Origin: Closterium sp. NIES-65
Taxonomy: Eukaryota > Streptophyta > Zygnematophyceae > Desmidiales > Closteriaceae
Reading direction: 5' to 3'
NCBI GenBank assembly: GCA_948144175.1
Contig: CANXME010001985.1
Span: 558,001-622,000, forward strand
Length of the DNA: 64,000 nt
Below, piece after piece: positions 33,501-43,699 of the stretch; the first letter of the stretch is position 1, and the number at the start of each line of letters is the position of its first letter. Under the pieces are notes generated by a model, which saw only the letters and a program-made list of their open reading frames with translations, did not search any database and was not told the DNA's origin. The position numbers and the translations under genes were made by a program.

Positions 33501-36500
33501 CATCGTTGTGCTCGCTTCCCAGCATGCGCGTGCCTGCAGAAGAGAGAATGAGAGATGGATGGGATGGGTGAATGAGGACCGTTGCGTGCCTGTAGGGGAG
33601 GTGGTGGAAAAAGGGATATAGGGGAGGAAAGTTGAGGCTCAGATCATAGGGATATAGGGGAGCGAATGCAGCTGGTCCTGTCTGGAGCAACGTAGAACTC
33701 GTCGTTGTGCGCACTGCCCAGCATGCGCGTGCCTGGGGGGTGTGGTGGTGTGGGGAGGCACGGAGGGAAGAAGGTGCTTCACAGTGAGGAGTGCAGAATG
33801 CTGCCCTGAATGCCCCCGAGCGGTTGGTGAGTGTGCGGTGCGGATGGCACCATCTGGGGCAACGTAGAACTCGCCGTTATGCTCACTGACTAGCATGCGC
33901 GTGCCTGGGGGGAGTGAGGGGCGAGATGGGGGGGGTGTGAGAGGGGATAAAGGCCAAACACGTGAGTGCGGATGGCACCATCCGGGGCAACATAGAACTC
34001 ATCGTTATGCTCACTGACTAGCATGCGCGTGCCTGGGGAGTGGGTTGGGGCAGGAGGCGGGGGGGAAGGGGGAAGGGAGCAAGCACGAGAGGGCAAGGAG
34101 AAGGAGAAAAGGGGAAAGTGAAGGGGAGGAGTGTGGCCCCATCTGGAGCCACATAGAACTCGTCGTTTGGCTCACTGCCTGGCATGGATGTGTCAGCAAT
34201 GAGGCATCGGTGTGTGATGGCTTTTGAGTCGACTCAAAAGTGAACTCGTCGTTTCGCTCACTGCCTGGCATGGATGTGTCAGCAATGAGGCATCCCTGTG
34301 TGATGGATGGGTGGGTGGTAATCGAAACTGTGCAACTCCCAATGCATCACATCACACTGTGCAACTCCCAATGCATCACATCACACTGTGCAACTCCCAA
34401 TGCATCACATCACACGACTCGGAGGCGCAAGAAGGACCAATTAATTATTTGAGAATTCTAAAAAAAACACAGAATCCTTTTCACGCAGCTGGATCATGCA
34501 TGAATTGTCCCTTTCCGAGGCACACAAAAACCTACCTGAAGCGAGGTTGTTTTTGAGACGTCTCAAAAATCATGCACGAATTGTCCCTTTCCGAGGCACA
34601 CAAAAACCTACCTGATAAAGAATTTATCAGGCATAGAAGAAGCAGGTCAGGAATCTTGTTTTCGTCCAATCGAGCCCCACTTAGAGGCCATGGGTCGATA
34701 CGTGGCAGCAATGCCTTGAGGTGACTTTTGAGTCGACTCAGAAGACACCATATTAGGCATAGAAGAAGCAGGTGAGGAATCTTGTTTTGTGAAAGCATAC
34801 CTGAGAAGCCACTCCCGATCTCAAACCCCTTAGTGGCGGGCAGAGACAAGAGCGAGTGACAAGAGGGCATGGAGCACGGGCATCGCCGGGGGGGAATACA
34901 CACTGAGAACAATCTCAAACCCTTTAGCAGCGCATCACAAGGCATACCTGAGAAGCCACTCCCGATCTCAAACCCCTTGGTGGCCGGCAGAGACATGAGC
35001 GCCCGTGCTAGCTCGGCCTCTAGCTTGTCAAACACAGGCGAGCCCAGACCCTGGTGGGGAGAAAAAGTGGGAGAGGAAAGGAGGAATGGTTGGAGAAGCG
35101 CGGAGAAAGGAAGGGTGAGAGACATGAGCACCCATGCTAGCTCTTGATCCTGCTACCCAAGATGGTAGCACTTCACACTCCTCCATACCCACCCCACTTA
35201 CACAGCGCTTTAAACAGGGAAGCCCACAGGGGCACAAGCTTTGCTACTCAGGCAGGGGCCGTGGGGGCGAGTGACGGGGGGCGCGGGGGTGAGTGATGAC
35301 TACGCCTCTTGCCATCAGCTCTAGTTGCTGCTTACCCCCGACCCGATACAGTTTTTCTAGAGCGAAAGCAGCCAGCCACCGCCCACCACCCTTTGAGACG
35401 TCTCAAAACACTTCTTGATACTGACGACTACACGGCTAGCCATCAGCTCTAGTTGCTTACCCCCAACCGACCCGACACAGCTTTTCTAGAGTGAAAGCAG
35501 CCACCACCACCCTTCTTCTCCACACCCATCTCACCCGAGGGACGTTCCTGGCCACGCACGTGACCACGCCGCCACACGAGTCGCCCTTCACCCTCACAGC
35601 GTCAATCGCATCGATCATCCGCTCTGCAATGGCGGCATCGGGGCAACGTACGATGTTCGCCTCAACCTGAGCCAGGGTGGGGAGGGGAGGGGGAGGAGGG
35701 GAAAGGGTGGATAGGGGGGGGGGGGAGGAGGGGGGGGTGGGTTTCCCTTTCCCCTTCACCCTCACAGCGTCGATCGCATCGATCATCCGCTCTGCAATGA
35801 CAGCATCGGGGCAACGTACGATGTTGGCCTCCACCTGAAAAGAAGACGAGCATGAGGCGAAGAAGTGGGTGATGAGTTTGCCATACATACATCCTCACAG
35901 CATCAATCACTGGCATTGATCATCCCCCCCCGCCACTGCCGCATCGGGGCAACGCAGCGCACTATGTTGCTCTCCACCTGAAAGGAGAGGAGAAGGAGGC
36001 GAAGGAACGGGAGCAGAGGGCGCACAGTACGATACACATCAGCAGTGCAGTGAGTTGCCCTTCATCCTCACAGCATCAACCATTCGCTCTGCAACTGCCG
36101 CATCAGGGCAACGCACTATGTTGCTCTCCACCTGATATGGTGGCAACAGAGAGCGGGAAGGAGCGATGGTGGGTGAGGTGGGGCAGGGGAGGGGGGGTGA
36201 GGGACGGGACCCAGGAGAGAGGAGCGCCCTTCACCCTGACAGCATGAAGGGCATCAACCATTCGCTCCGCCACTGCCGCATCAGGGCAATGCACTATGTT
36301 GCACTCCACCTGATGGTGGTAACAGTCAGGGAAGAAGCACAGTAGAAGTGAGGAGAAGGGGAACCACAGTAAGATCAACATCAGGGGGCAGGGAGGTCCG
36401 GAGCTTCACGCTCACAGTCCCACCTGGTCTAGTGCGACTGTATCGAGATTGGTGGCATGCTCTGGCAGGTCAAAAGATAGAGCGTTAAAAAACATTTGCT

Positions 36501-39500
36501 TGTTTGCTTTGCAGTCATCCTTCCATTATGATCCCATGTGGTCCAGTCCGGTGTGACTGTATCGAGGTTGATAGCGCCCTCCCCTCCTCTGGCAGGTCGA
36601 CAGATGGGAGTGTCAGAATGTCTTGTTGATTTCACTCACTCACTCACACTGCGTAATTCGCATTCGACTTTTGAGTCGACTCAAAAGAATGTCTTGTTGA
36701 TTTCACTCACCCACACACACACACTGCGTAATTCGCATTCGTCTCTTCGTTGTAGTACCACCTACCTACCTGGTCCAGTGTGACTGTATCGAGGTCGATG
36801 GCATCCTCTGGCAGATCCACGTGGTGCACTTGAGAAACGAACGCGATCACCTGGTGAGAGAGAAAGGGGGGGAGGAGGGGGGAGGGGAATCAAGAAGAAG
36901 AGGGGGTGGAGGACTTGAAGGAAGAGGTCACTAGCATCCTCTGGCAGGCCAGGTCTACATGGTGCACTTGAGACACAAACAAACGCGAGCACCTGACGAG
37001 AGAGAGGGGTAGAGAGGGTGGGGGAGGGGAAGGAAGAGGAGGGGGTTAAGGATTCTAATAGAGAAATAGAGAGCAAGACTCTGGCAGGACTACATGTTGA
37101 GTTTGAGACACAAAGGCCAGCGCCTAGCCAGGGCCTAAACACGGATAAGACAAGCCATGCCAGCCAAAAGGTCGAATAAGAACTCACGAACACAGACAAC
37201 AGCAGCTTACATCGGTGCCTGAGTGGAGGGCCAGAAGCTTCTTGGCAATTGCGCCGGCCGCCACTCGGCCAATAGTTTCACGAGCTGACGACCTGCCTCC
37301 GCCCTGAGCGTGTGGGGGAGAAAATGGTATTGTGAGGTTTGGGTTTGGGGGAGAGGGGGAAGGAAGGGGGAGGGAAGAGAAGGCGTGTTTGATGGAAAAA
37401 CACACTGTGCTCAATAGTTTCGCGAGCTGATGACCGGCCCCCGCCCTGAGTGTGGGGGGGAAGGAAGAGAGGGAGGAGAGGAGCAGTGTGATGGGAAGAG
37501 AAGACAGATGCAACGCGCACGCTCAAGTTTTGAGACGTCACGTCTCAAGACTCGGCCAATACTTTCATGAGATGACGACCCGCCTCCTCCCTGATTGTGC
37601 AGGGGAGGGTGTTGTGAGGTTTGGAGCGGAGGGAAGTGGGGGTAGAGAGGGGAAAAGTGCAGGGAATTGAGGAATAACAGTGCACTGCATGCTCATTGGT
37701 GGCTCGAGCTGACCTATGTAAAACATGTAGTTCACGGCACAGCGAATCGAGAGATGGGGAGCATTTGGTCGTCTGACTCTTCATCCCTCCCTCCTCCTCC
37801 TCACCTGAATGGCTCGCGCGCCGTACTTGAAGTCGTACGTTGCATCGGCGTGGGAAGGGCGGTAAGCACGTTTTGAGATGTCTCAGCATTCATCCTCACC
37901 AAATTGGCTTGTTCATCCCTCCTCAGTCTCACCTGAATGGCTCGCACGCCGTACTTAAAGTCGCATGTTGCATCAGCAAGGTGACTTGGGTCTTGTGCGT
38001 TGACTCAAAAGTGACGTCTCACTCACCTTCATGCCACCTCCCCCTCATTTGAATGCTCCTCCATCCCTCACTCAGTCTCACCTGAATGGCTCGCACGCCG
38101 TACTTAAAGTCGTATGTTGCATCGGCGTGGGAAGGGCGGTAAGCCACTGCAATCTCAGAATAGTCCTGAAAGGGATGGGGGTTGGTGGAAGGGGGATGAG
38201 GGATGAGGGGTTGGGGAATGATGACGAGAAATTCATGGGATTTACAGTGTTAAGAGAAACAAGCAAAGTACACCCACCCCTTCCCCCATTGCTCCTCTCT
38301 TCAACACACCCCTTCCCCCTCTCTGCTCCTCTCTTCAACACACTCTTTCCCCCGCTGCTGCTCCTCTCTACCACACACCCCTTCCCCCGCTGCTCCTCAC
38401 TTCCACTCACTCCCTCCCCCTCTGCTCCTCACTTCCACTCACCCCTCTCCCTCCTTTCATCTCTTCCACTCACCCCTCCCCTCTGGTCTTGGTTTGGCAC
38501 GAGAACCGCGATTGGCGTTCCAAGCGTCACCCCTGCAGACGATGACCGGGGAAGCGGAGAGGAGAGTGAAGAGAGTGGGGAGAGCGAGGAGGAGAGACAG
38601 GAGAGTGAGGAGGGACAAGGGAGTGAAAAGATTTCTGTGAGTGAGGAAAATGAGAAGATTGAGAAGGTGAGAAGAGAGGATAGGATAGAGTAGGGAGAAT
38701 GAGAAGAGTGAGGGAAGTGAGGAGAGCGAGGAGAGCGAGGAGGGCGAGGAAGAGAGTGAGGAGGGCGAGGAGAGTGAGGAGGGCGAGGAAGAGAGTGAGG
38801 AGGGCGAGGAGAGTGAGGAGGGTGAGGAAGAGAGTGAGGAGGGCGAGGGGGAGAGTGAGGGGGGCGAGGGGGTGAGTGAGGAGGGCGAGGAGGAGAGTGA
38901 GGGGAACGTGAAAGAGAGTGAGGAGATTGAGGAGAGTGAGAGGAGTAAGGAGAGACAGGAGGAAAGAAAGAACAATAACGACGTACCTTCAGCAGTGCCT
39001 GACAGAATCCGGCACGTGTCTGTCTCCTTGCGGGGTGTGGTGATTCGCGACTGGCCCGGCCGACTGCCAGAAGGAGAAGGGAGAGAAGGTGGTGGGGGGG
39101 GGGGGGGGGGAGGGGGAGGGGGGAGAGGGGGGAGGGGAGGAGGGGGGGGTCAAGAGAAAGGGGGGGAGAGGTAGGAAACGGAAGGTTTGAGGTGATTTGA
39201 CAGGCGAATTCAACCGGCACGTGTCTGTCTCCTTGCAAGGGGTGGTGATGCGGGACTGGACTGGCCAACTGGTAGGAGAAGAAGTTAGCGAGAGGTGGGG
39301 TAAGCGAAAAGGGGAGAGTTAGGAGACAGCATACAAGACAGAACAAACAAACGAACAGACCACAAAACAAAGAGATTTACCCTCAACGAGAATCCATCCG
39401 CAATGCCACGGCCGGGCCAGTCGTGCTTACCACCTGTCCAGATCGACCTAAAGGTTTTTCTCTGTGAGCGGCAGACGTGTTCCCACCCATCAAAACACAG

Positions 39501-40363
39501 GGACCCCAACAAGGCTTCACTGGAGCATTGTGAAAAGCACATCTCGAAGCCGTTTCGAATTTACATACCGCCGCCAGACCAGGTCGACCCGGAGGTCCTT
39601 CTTTTGGAGCGGCAGATCGTGCTTCGAGTGAAAGAAATGAACTCCACACTAACTAAAACTCATCCGCATTGCCACATACCGCCTGTCCAGGTCGACCTAG
39701 AGGTCCTTCTCTGTGAGCAAGAGACGTGCTTCGAGTAAAAGGGTACAAAATAAAACTTAACCCTAACTACAACTCATCCGCATTGTCACATACCGCCTGT
39801 CCAGGTCGACCTGGAGGTCCTTCTCTGTGAGCGGCAGGCGCGGAGGGCAACCGTCGACGACGCAGCCTACCCCTCCGCCGTGCGACTCGCCAAATGTGGT
39901 AACCCGAAATGCGGTGCCGAAAGTGTTACCCGCCGCGCGGACAGCTGGAATTGGCGACAAATCAAGCAGAAACGATCAGAGGGTGAAATTACATTTACTT
40001 TGAATTGAGAAGAGAAAAACAGCAAGACGCGTGCGCCAATCAAGAAGCGGGAACAGGAGCACTTTAAAGTCAACAGCCAATAAAAAAGCGGAAGCGGGAG
40101 CAAGAATTGGAGCTACGGAATGGAGGATCGCGAGAGACGTTAGAAGAATGGTTCGATAATGTACTCAGATTCCTTCGATTCGGAGTGGTTCGAACCAATC
40201 GTTGTCCGGCGTCAAGGCCCGAGCTTTCCCCGAAGAACGCGCCTCGCGAGACGTCATTCCGAGCTGATCCTTTCAAGAACGACCTTCGAGGCGCGCTTGA
40301 CGGACCGCCGCGAACTAACGGCGCGAGGGCTCTGCTCGTGGTGCACGCAATGGCAGCCTCCAT
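30540..40363 (-). CDS. Chorismate synthase, plastid form (12 exons, 469 aa)
   Basis: Last shikimate-pathway step: 5-enolpyruvylshikimate-3-phosphate to chorismate, needing reduced FMN, in plastids. Exons (minus): 40165-40363, 39794-39944, 38987-39063, 38474-38532, 38082-38165, 37211-37303, 36770-36850, 35535-35666, 34948-35050, 32651-32811, 31263-31347, 30540-30724. All phases match and sum to 470 codons with the stop. Exon 1 (66 aa, Arg/Ser/Ala-rich, few acids) looks like a transit peptide. Signature motifs: FGESHGGG (84-91), [12 protein letters not shown] from exon 3, [14 protein letters not shown] (172-185), [10 protein letters not shown] (191-200), [27 protein letters not shown] and [10 protein letters not shown]. 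The first donor (GTACAT) is the least certain junction. Every intron I inspected carries partial copies of a neighbouring exon, so automatic gene prediction will probably go wrong here. Confidence 0.93.
30793..31018 (-). repeat. Two partial copies of chorismate synthase exon 12
   Basis: The start of the last exon (VPMVEAM...[13 protein letters not shown]) is repeated at about 30793-30872 and 30950-31018, each with a CAG acceptor. The copies lack the true end of the gene. Confidence 0.8.
31440..31555 (-). repeat. Partial copies of exon 11 around a palindrome
   Basis: GCATGCCTTGAGCTCTGT occurs at 31441-31458 and, as ACATGCCTTGAGCTCTGT, near 31493. Between them is a 13-bp-arm palindrome centred on GAATTC (31459-31487, one mismatch). 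The right copy extends through most of exon 11. Confidence 0.75.
31775..32035 (-). repeat. Two copies of exon 10 end plus a 12-bp microrepeat
   Basis: The end of exon 10 ([21 protein letters not shown] and its donor) recurs at about 31775-31850 and 31950-32035. TGAATGGCCCCC repeats four times at about 31847-31895 in the first copy. Confidence 0.8.
32044..32551. mobile_element. MITE-like element with terminal inverted repeats and 9-bp TSD
   Basis: About 508 bp. Ends are inverted copies: GTGGAGAAAGACGC at 32048-32061 and GCGTCTTTCTCCAC at 32535-32548, with a few more matching bases outside. It is flanked on both sides by GGCGAGCGG (32035-32043 and 32552-32560). A 9-bp duplication suggests the Mutator superfamily. 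Subterminal parts hold nested GCGTCTGGACGC/GCGTCCAGACGC palindromes. No coding capacity. It lies in chorismate synthase intron 10, within a duplicated exon-10 fragment. Confidence 0.75.
32830..33455 (+). repeat. 39-bp homogeneous tandem repeat next to exon 10 acceptor
   Basis: Sixteen identical copies of a 39-bp unit containing GGCAGGCCATATCACAGG, repeating at 32842, 32881, 32920 and so on. The unit length is divisible by three and lacks stops on either strand, so several long artefact ORFs arise. The array directly abuts the exon 10 acceptor at 32812 and on its other side a second copy of the exon 10 start. Confidence 0.95.
33455..34306 (-). repeat. Six partial copies of exon 10 start
   Basis: Copies of the exon 10 start ([23 protein letters not shown]) lie at about 33455-33535, 33665-33735, 33825-33905, 33970-34033, 34135-34190 and 34242-34275. 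Several keep a GCAG or CCAG acceptor. The last two belong to a 65-bp direct duplication (34156-34220 and 34242-34306) separated by the perfect palindrome CTTTTGAGTCGACTCAAAAG (34221-34240). Confidence 0.85.
34493..34860 (-). repeat. Direct duplications with palindromic junctions, and exon 9 copy
   Basis: ATCATGCA...ACCTACCTGA is duplicated at 34493-34539 and 34569-34616 around TTTTTGAGACGTCTCAAAAA (34550-34569). AGGCATAGAAGAAGCAGGT is duplicated at about 34629 and 34755 around CTTTTGAGTCGACTCAGAAG (34725-34744). A partial copy of exon 9's end lies at 34793-34858. Confidence 0.85.
35296..35512 (-). repeat. Direct duplication with palindromic junction downstream of exon 8
   Basis: A block with CATCAGCTCTAGTTGC and TTTTTCTAGAG(C/T)GAAAGCAG is present at 35296-35390 and 35418-35512. 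At the junction is TTTGAGACGTCTCAAA (35392-35407). Confidence 0.85.
35750..36314 (-). repeat. Four partial copies of exon 8 start
   Basis: The minus strand repeats [15 protein letters not shown] coding at about 35750-35838, 35880-35982, 36055-36135 and 36228-36314. Only 35535-35666 continues into the second half of the exon ([13 protein letters not shown]), so it is the genuine exon. Confidence 0.85.
36420..37130 (-). repeat. Partial copies of exon 7 on both sides of the exon, with a palindromic junction
   Basis: Copies of exon 7 parts lie at about 36420-36472, 36530-36602, 36930-36995 and 37080-37130. In addition AATGTCTTGTTGATTTCACT is duplicated at 36617 and 36688 around the perfect palindrome CTTTTGAGTCGACTCAAAAG (36668-36687). 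Confidence 0.85.
37405..37592 (-). repeat. Two partial copies of exon 6 start around a palindrome
   Basis: [14 protein letters not shown] coding recurs at 37405-37447 and, more diverged, 37545-37592. Between them lies TTGAGACG-TCA-CGTCTCAA (37530-37548). Confidence 0.8.
37803..38030 (-). repeat. Two partial copies of exon 5 end
   Basis: The exon 5 end ([16 protein letters not shown] plus donor) recurs at 37803-37866 and 37932-37978. A degraded palindrome TTTTGAGATGTCTCAG (37871-37886) sits between them, and a split one (GACTCAAAAGTGACGTCTCAC) follows at about 38002-38022. Confidence 0.8.
39206..39727 (-). repeat. Partial copies of exon 3 and exon 2 ends in intron 2
   Basis: One copy of exon 3 lies at 39206-39272. 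Three copies of the exon 2 end ([13 protein letters not shown] region, with the GT donor context) lie at about 39429-39475, 39567-39625 and 39677-39727. All diverge by several bases. Confidence 0.75.
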
Positions 40364-41700
40364 GATTAGGGTTAGCAGCGTTGCTACACGCGGAGCAGAA
40401 TGTGGATTGCGATAGCAATCCTAACGAGCTTCTGGGGAAAGAGCAGCCCCGGACTAAGCTGGAGGACACACCTAATGCAAGTCCTAAACACCTAATCAAT
40501 ACCTCCAACCGCGTGGAGTAAATGGGAGAGAAAGTAACAGAGCAGAAAGGACGAGTTAAAAGCCAAATATCCGCAATAACAGATTAGGGTGCCTCTAACG
40601 AAGAGTTCAGATTATGCACTAAGGCGAAAGAGGCTATGGATATTGTTCATAATTTATGGAGTATTTTTAGGTAAAGAAAGTGTTGTAACAAGTGGGACTC
40701 TTGTGTTTCGCCAGTCTTGGCGCTTCAAGACAAAGCCCTGCAAATCAGGGTGCGAGAAAAAAGCTGACGGTCTGCCCACAACATCCAGTCAACAAATTTC
40801 GGTGGAATGTCACTGGACTGGACATCACGTTTTAGTCTATCTGTCTGCCGTAGCAAAGATTTCCCCGAAGACAGGAATCGAGCAGGTAACCATAATGCGA
40901 AAAACTAGCGCACTGAAGTGTTGCCCACCAGCGAACCATTGCCAAACGCTGCTGACTGGGCGGGCTGACCTAATTTTTCCACTGCCGTTCCACGCCTCCT
41001 TCCTGGCAGCGGGAAAATAAGGTCAGCCCGTCCAGTCAGCGGGGGGTTGGGGGGACATTTCGGACGAGGCGTGTGGTGTGGAACGGAAGCGGCGAAATCA
41101 GAGAGGGGCAATCTCTCGGTGGCAGGCGACCGGGCAAGCCGCGACGCGAGAGGTAAGGTTGCGTTGCACCGTCTTGGGCAGGGCATCCTTTTTCCCCAAT
41201 ACGTTCCCCTCCGCCCCACCCCGCTCTGAACCGCTCCACACCGCCTGAATCAGCCGCATTTCACCCTACTACACCCCACTCCGCTCCACTCCACACCTGC
41301 TTGGCAATGCAATCCCTAGATCGTTCCTTGCGTGCTCGGCTAGATCGTTCCTTCTGTGGTCGGCAATCTCGAGGTTTCTCGGATGCCATTGCCAGTCCGC
41401 TAAGAGCCAGCAACTCGTAGGGAACCTCTCATCCTAATGTGGCCTGGTCTGGTCACGACGAGCGATGATGCGACTCCACGTAATGAGTACTTATGGCGTT
41501 GTCTGGGGTAGTAATCGTCAGTCCGATCAAACATTCGCCTTTCTATCTAGAGCACGGCATCTACCAAGCCAGTTTATCTGTATTTCTCCAGCATACTTGA
41601 GCTCCCACAACACAGAAGCCCACAAATATCAAGACAATATTATCTATCAGTTGAACAAAGCAACAATCGTTTTAGGTTATTTGAGTTCACTGAAATATCC
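40364..41700. other. Divergent intergenic region with a 30-bp-arm hairpin
   Basis: Shared upstream region of chorismate synthase (minus) and kinase 2 (plus). At 40951-40980 and 41011-41040 there are inverted arms (GCTGACTGGGCGGGCTGACC / GGTCAGCCCGTCCAGTCAGC) matching at about 27 of 30 positions, with a loop of about 30 bases. No gene was seen. Confidence 0.6.
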
Positions 41701-43170
41701 ATGGCGCAGCGCAACTCTCTGAGCGCCTTCGTTGAGAAGTACGAAGTCAGGGAGGACCTGGGAAAGGGACAGTTCGGCGTCGTTGCGGAATGCGTGGAAC
41801 GCGCTTCCGGCAGGCGACTCGCCTGCAAGGTGGTTGCGGCGCGTAAGCAAGCAATGGACGCGGCGGGCCGCGAAACGGTGGCGCTTTCGCTGCTCAAGGA
41901 GTGTGAAAATATTGTTACTCTCGAGGATGTCTTTATCGGGGAGGAGGGGAAGGGGATGGTGCTTGTAATGGAGCTCGCTACCGGCGGGGATCTTCTAACG
42001 CGGATAGAGCAGAAGGGACGGATTCCGGAGCACGAGGCGCGTGAGCTGTTCAAAGGAGTCGCCATGGCTTTAAAGCAGTGCCACTATAACGGGGTCATTC
42101 ATCGCGACGTCAAGCCCGACAACGTCCTCTTGTTTCCCGCCAAAAATTCCGCCCTAGGGCAAATCCCCTCAGGAAGCGCTTCACCCAACAGCGTGTCTCC
42201 CAAGGTAACCCTAAAAAGCGACTTCAGGGGACGCGGTTGCGAATTTATGGCGAAGCTCGCGGATTTCGGCATCGCGAGGGTGCTTGCTCCGGGGGAGAAG
42301 ACCAACGGTTACGCGGGAAGCTTCCCTTACGAGGCTCCTGAGGTCATGGCGGGAAAACCGTATGATTTCTCGGCTGACATATGGAGCCTTGGTGTCACCC
42401 TCTATGCGATGCTTTCGGGAAAATGGCCGACTTTCGCGAACGGTCGCCGCGCGTTTGACGAAAGCAAGGACTGGGACTCCCCCTGCTGGTGGATCATCTC
42501 AGGCCGAGCGAGGAATCTCATCCGTTCGATGCTCGCAACCGACCCGCAAATCCGACCGTCCATTGACGAGGTTCTGAGCGACCCTTGGATTTGCAACAGC
42601 TCTTTCCTTCCATCCTCGTTCTCCATCTCTTCTTCTGCTGTGGGTACCGCCAAGCCTGCTTCCTCACCTGTACTACAGCCTGCTGCCTCCACCGTCCCAC
42701 CTGCTGCCTTCACCGTCCCAACAGCCCCTGCTTGCACTGCCACCCCTGTAGCTGCCTTTACCATCAAGCCTGCAGCTGCTGATACCGTCACACCCACTGC
42801 ACCACCTAAGACCCGCCAGCCAGCCACTTGCGACCCGTCATCTACCTTCATCTTCCCACTTGCAACGCTCACGATCAAAACCACGTACAGGACCACGTGC
42901 AGCACGGTCAAAACCTGTAGGAAGCTCGCTTCCGATGTGCTGCAGCGGAAGCAGTGGCGTCGGCACGGCGCGGTTACCAGCAAGCTCTCCCCATGTGCCA
43001 GCAAGCTCTCTCCGTGCAACAGCTCTCTGTCGCGGCGTCACAGCAGCAGGTCGCAGCGAGGTTCCTTCTCTGCTGCTTCAGGGAGGCTGAGTGCGAGGGT
43101 TGCTGCTGTGGCAGTTGCTGCAGTGGGAGAGGCCTCTGCTGATGGGACAGACGTTCAGTGGTCCTTATAG
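41701..43170 (+). CDS. Ser/Thr protein kinase 2, paralogue of kinase 1
   Basis: Single exon, 489 residues. It begins MAQRNSLSAF like kinase 1. Catalytic landmarks: GKGQFGVV (21-28), Lys43, Glu58, HRDVKPDN (134-141), DFG (188-190), then APE. The extended loop between HRD and DFG is present but its sequence differs from kinase 1, while length is nearly kept (Ser/Pro-rich). The tail has a Pro/Thr/Ala-rich linker, then the shared TIKTTYRTTCSTVK block and KLSPC repeats. No EF hands. Upstream context ATCCATGGCG is identical to kinase 1. The two genes point away from each other and enclose APH-1 and chorismate synthase. Complete and apparently intact; substrate unknown. Confidence 0.87.
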   Translation: MAQRNSLSAFVEKYEVREDLGKGQFGVVAECVERASGRRLACKVVAARKQAMDAAGRETVALSLLKECENIVTLEDVFIGEEGKGMVLVMELATGGDLLTRIEQKGRIPEHEARELFKGVAMALKQCHYNGVIHRDVKPDNVLLFPAKNSALGQIPSGSASPNSVSPKVTLKSDFRGRGCEFMAKLADFGIARVLAPGEKTNGYAGSFPYEAPEVMAGKPYDFSADIWSLGVTLYAMLSGKWPTFANGRRAFDESKDWDSPCWWIISGRARNLIRSMLATDPQIRPSIDEVLSDPWICNSSFLPSSFSISSSAVGTAKPASSPVLQPAASTVPPAAFTVPTAPACTATPVAAFTIKPAAADTVTPTAPPKTRQPATCDPSSTFIFPLATLTIKTTYRTTCSTVKTCRKLASDVLQRKQWRRHGAVTSKLSPCASKLSPCNSSLSRRHSSRSQRGSFSAASGRLSARVAAVAVAAVGEASADGTDVQWSL

Positions 43171-43699
43171 AGTGTGTAAAAGGAGTCTCAAATGGTCTTC
43201 CTTCCAGCCAACTTCAGGGAGACTCAGTAGCTGGGTTGATACAGTAAGAGGGACCGCAGCTGATTATGGTGTGAGAGTGCCATGACCTGCACTTATGCAA
43301 AGGTGTATCTCTATGCAGTGTGACATGGAAGGGACAGGTTACTGGTAATGGTATATTGTGGGAAGTTGGGTAATTGGGGTCATGGCAGCCGAAAGTGAGC
43401 TTTAACTAGGTTCGCACTTCAAAGGCGCCTAAAGAACACTGTTGAGGTGTTAACACCCGTCGGTGTTCTTTCTGCGCCTCTGAATGTTTATCAACTTCTG
43501 AGCTTGCTTGCGTTATGAATTTGTAACTGTATGGTGTAGAGGTACTCTATACACAATATCAGCAGATTTCTTCTTCTACCTGGGCAACAAGATAGATATA
43601 TTTAGAAAGCTTGCTTTCTTGTTGTAGCAATGGCATCCTCTCATTTCAAATGGGTTGGTACAAACAAGTCCAAGCTAGCATAGGATAATTTTCGTAGCA
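43171..43699. other. Kinase 2 downstream flank; nothing recognised
   Basis: No ORF or repeat was supported. A GC-poor stretch with an inverted GGTGTTAACACC-like motif near 43446 is the only feature seen. Confidence 0.4.

Noticed and set aside
32498..33714. Long ORFs on both strands (up to 355 aa) with a 13-aa repeat
   Set aside because: They come from the 39-bp array in a chorismate synthase intron; the period is a multiple of three and lacks stops on both strands.
38429..39370. Minus-strand 313-aa Ser/Pro/His-rich ORF
   Set aside because: Mostly a GAG/GGA simple repeat in a chorismate synthase intron; only its end is true exon 4.
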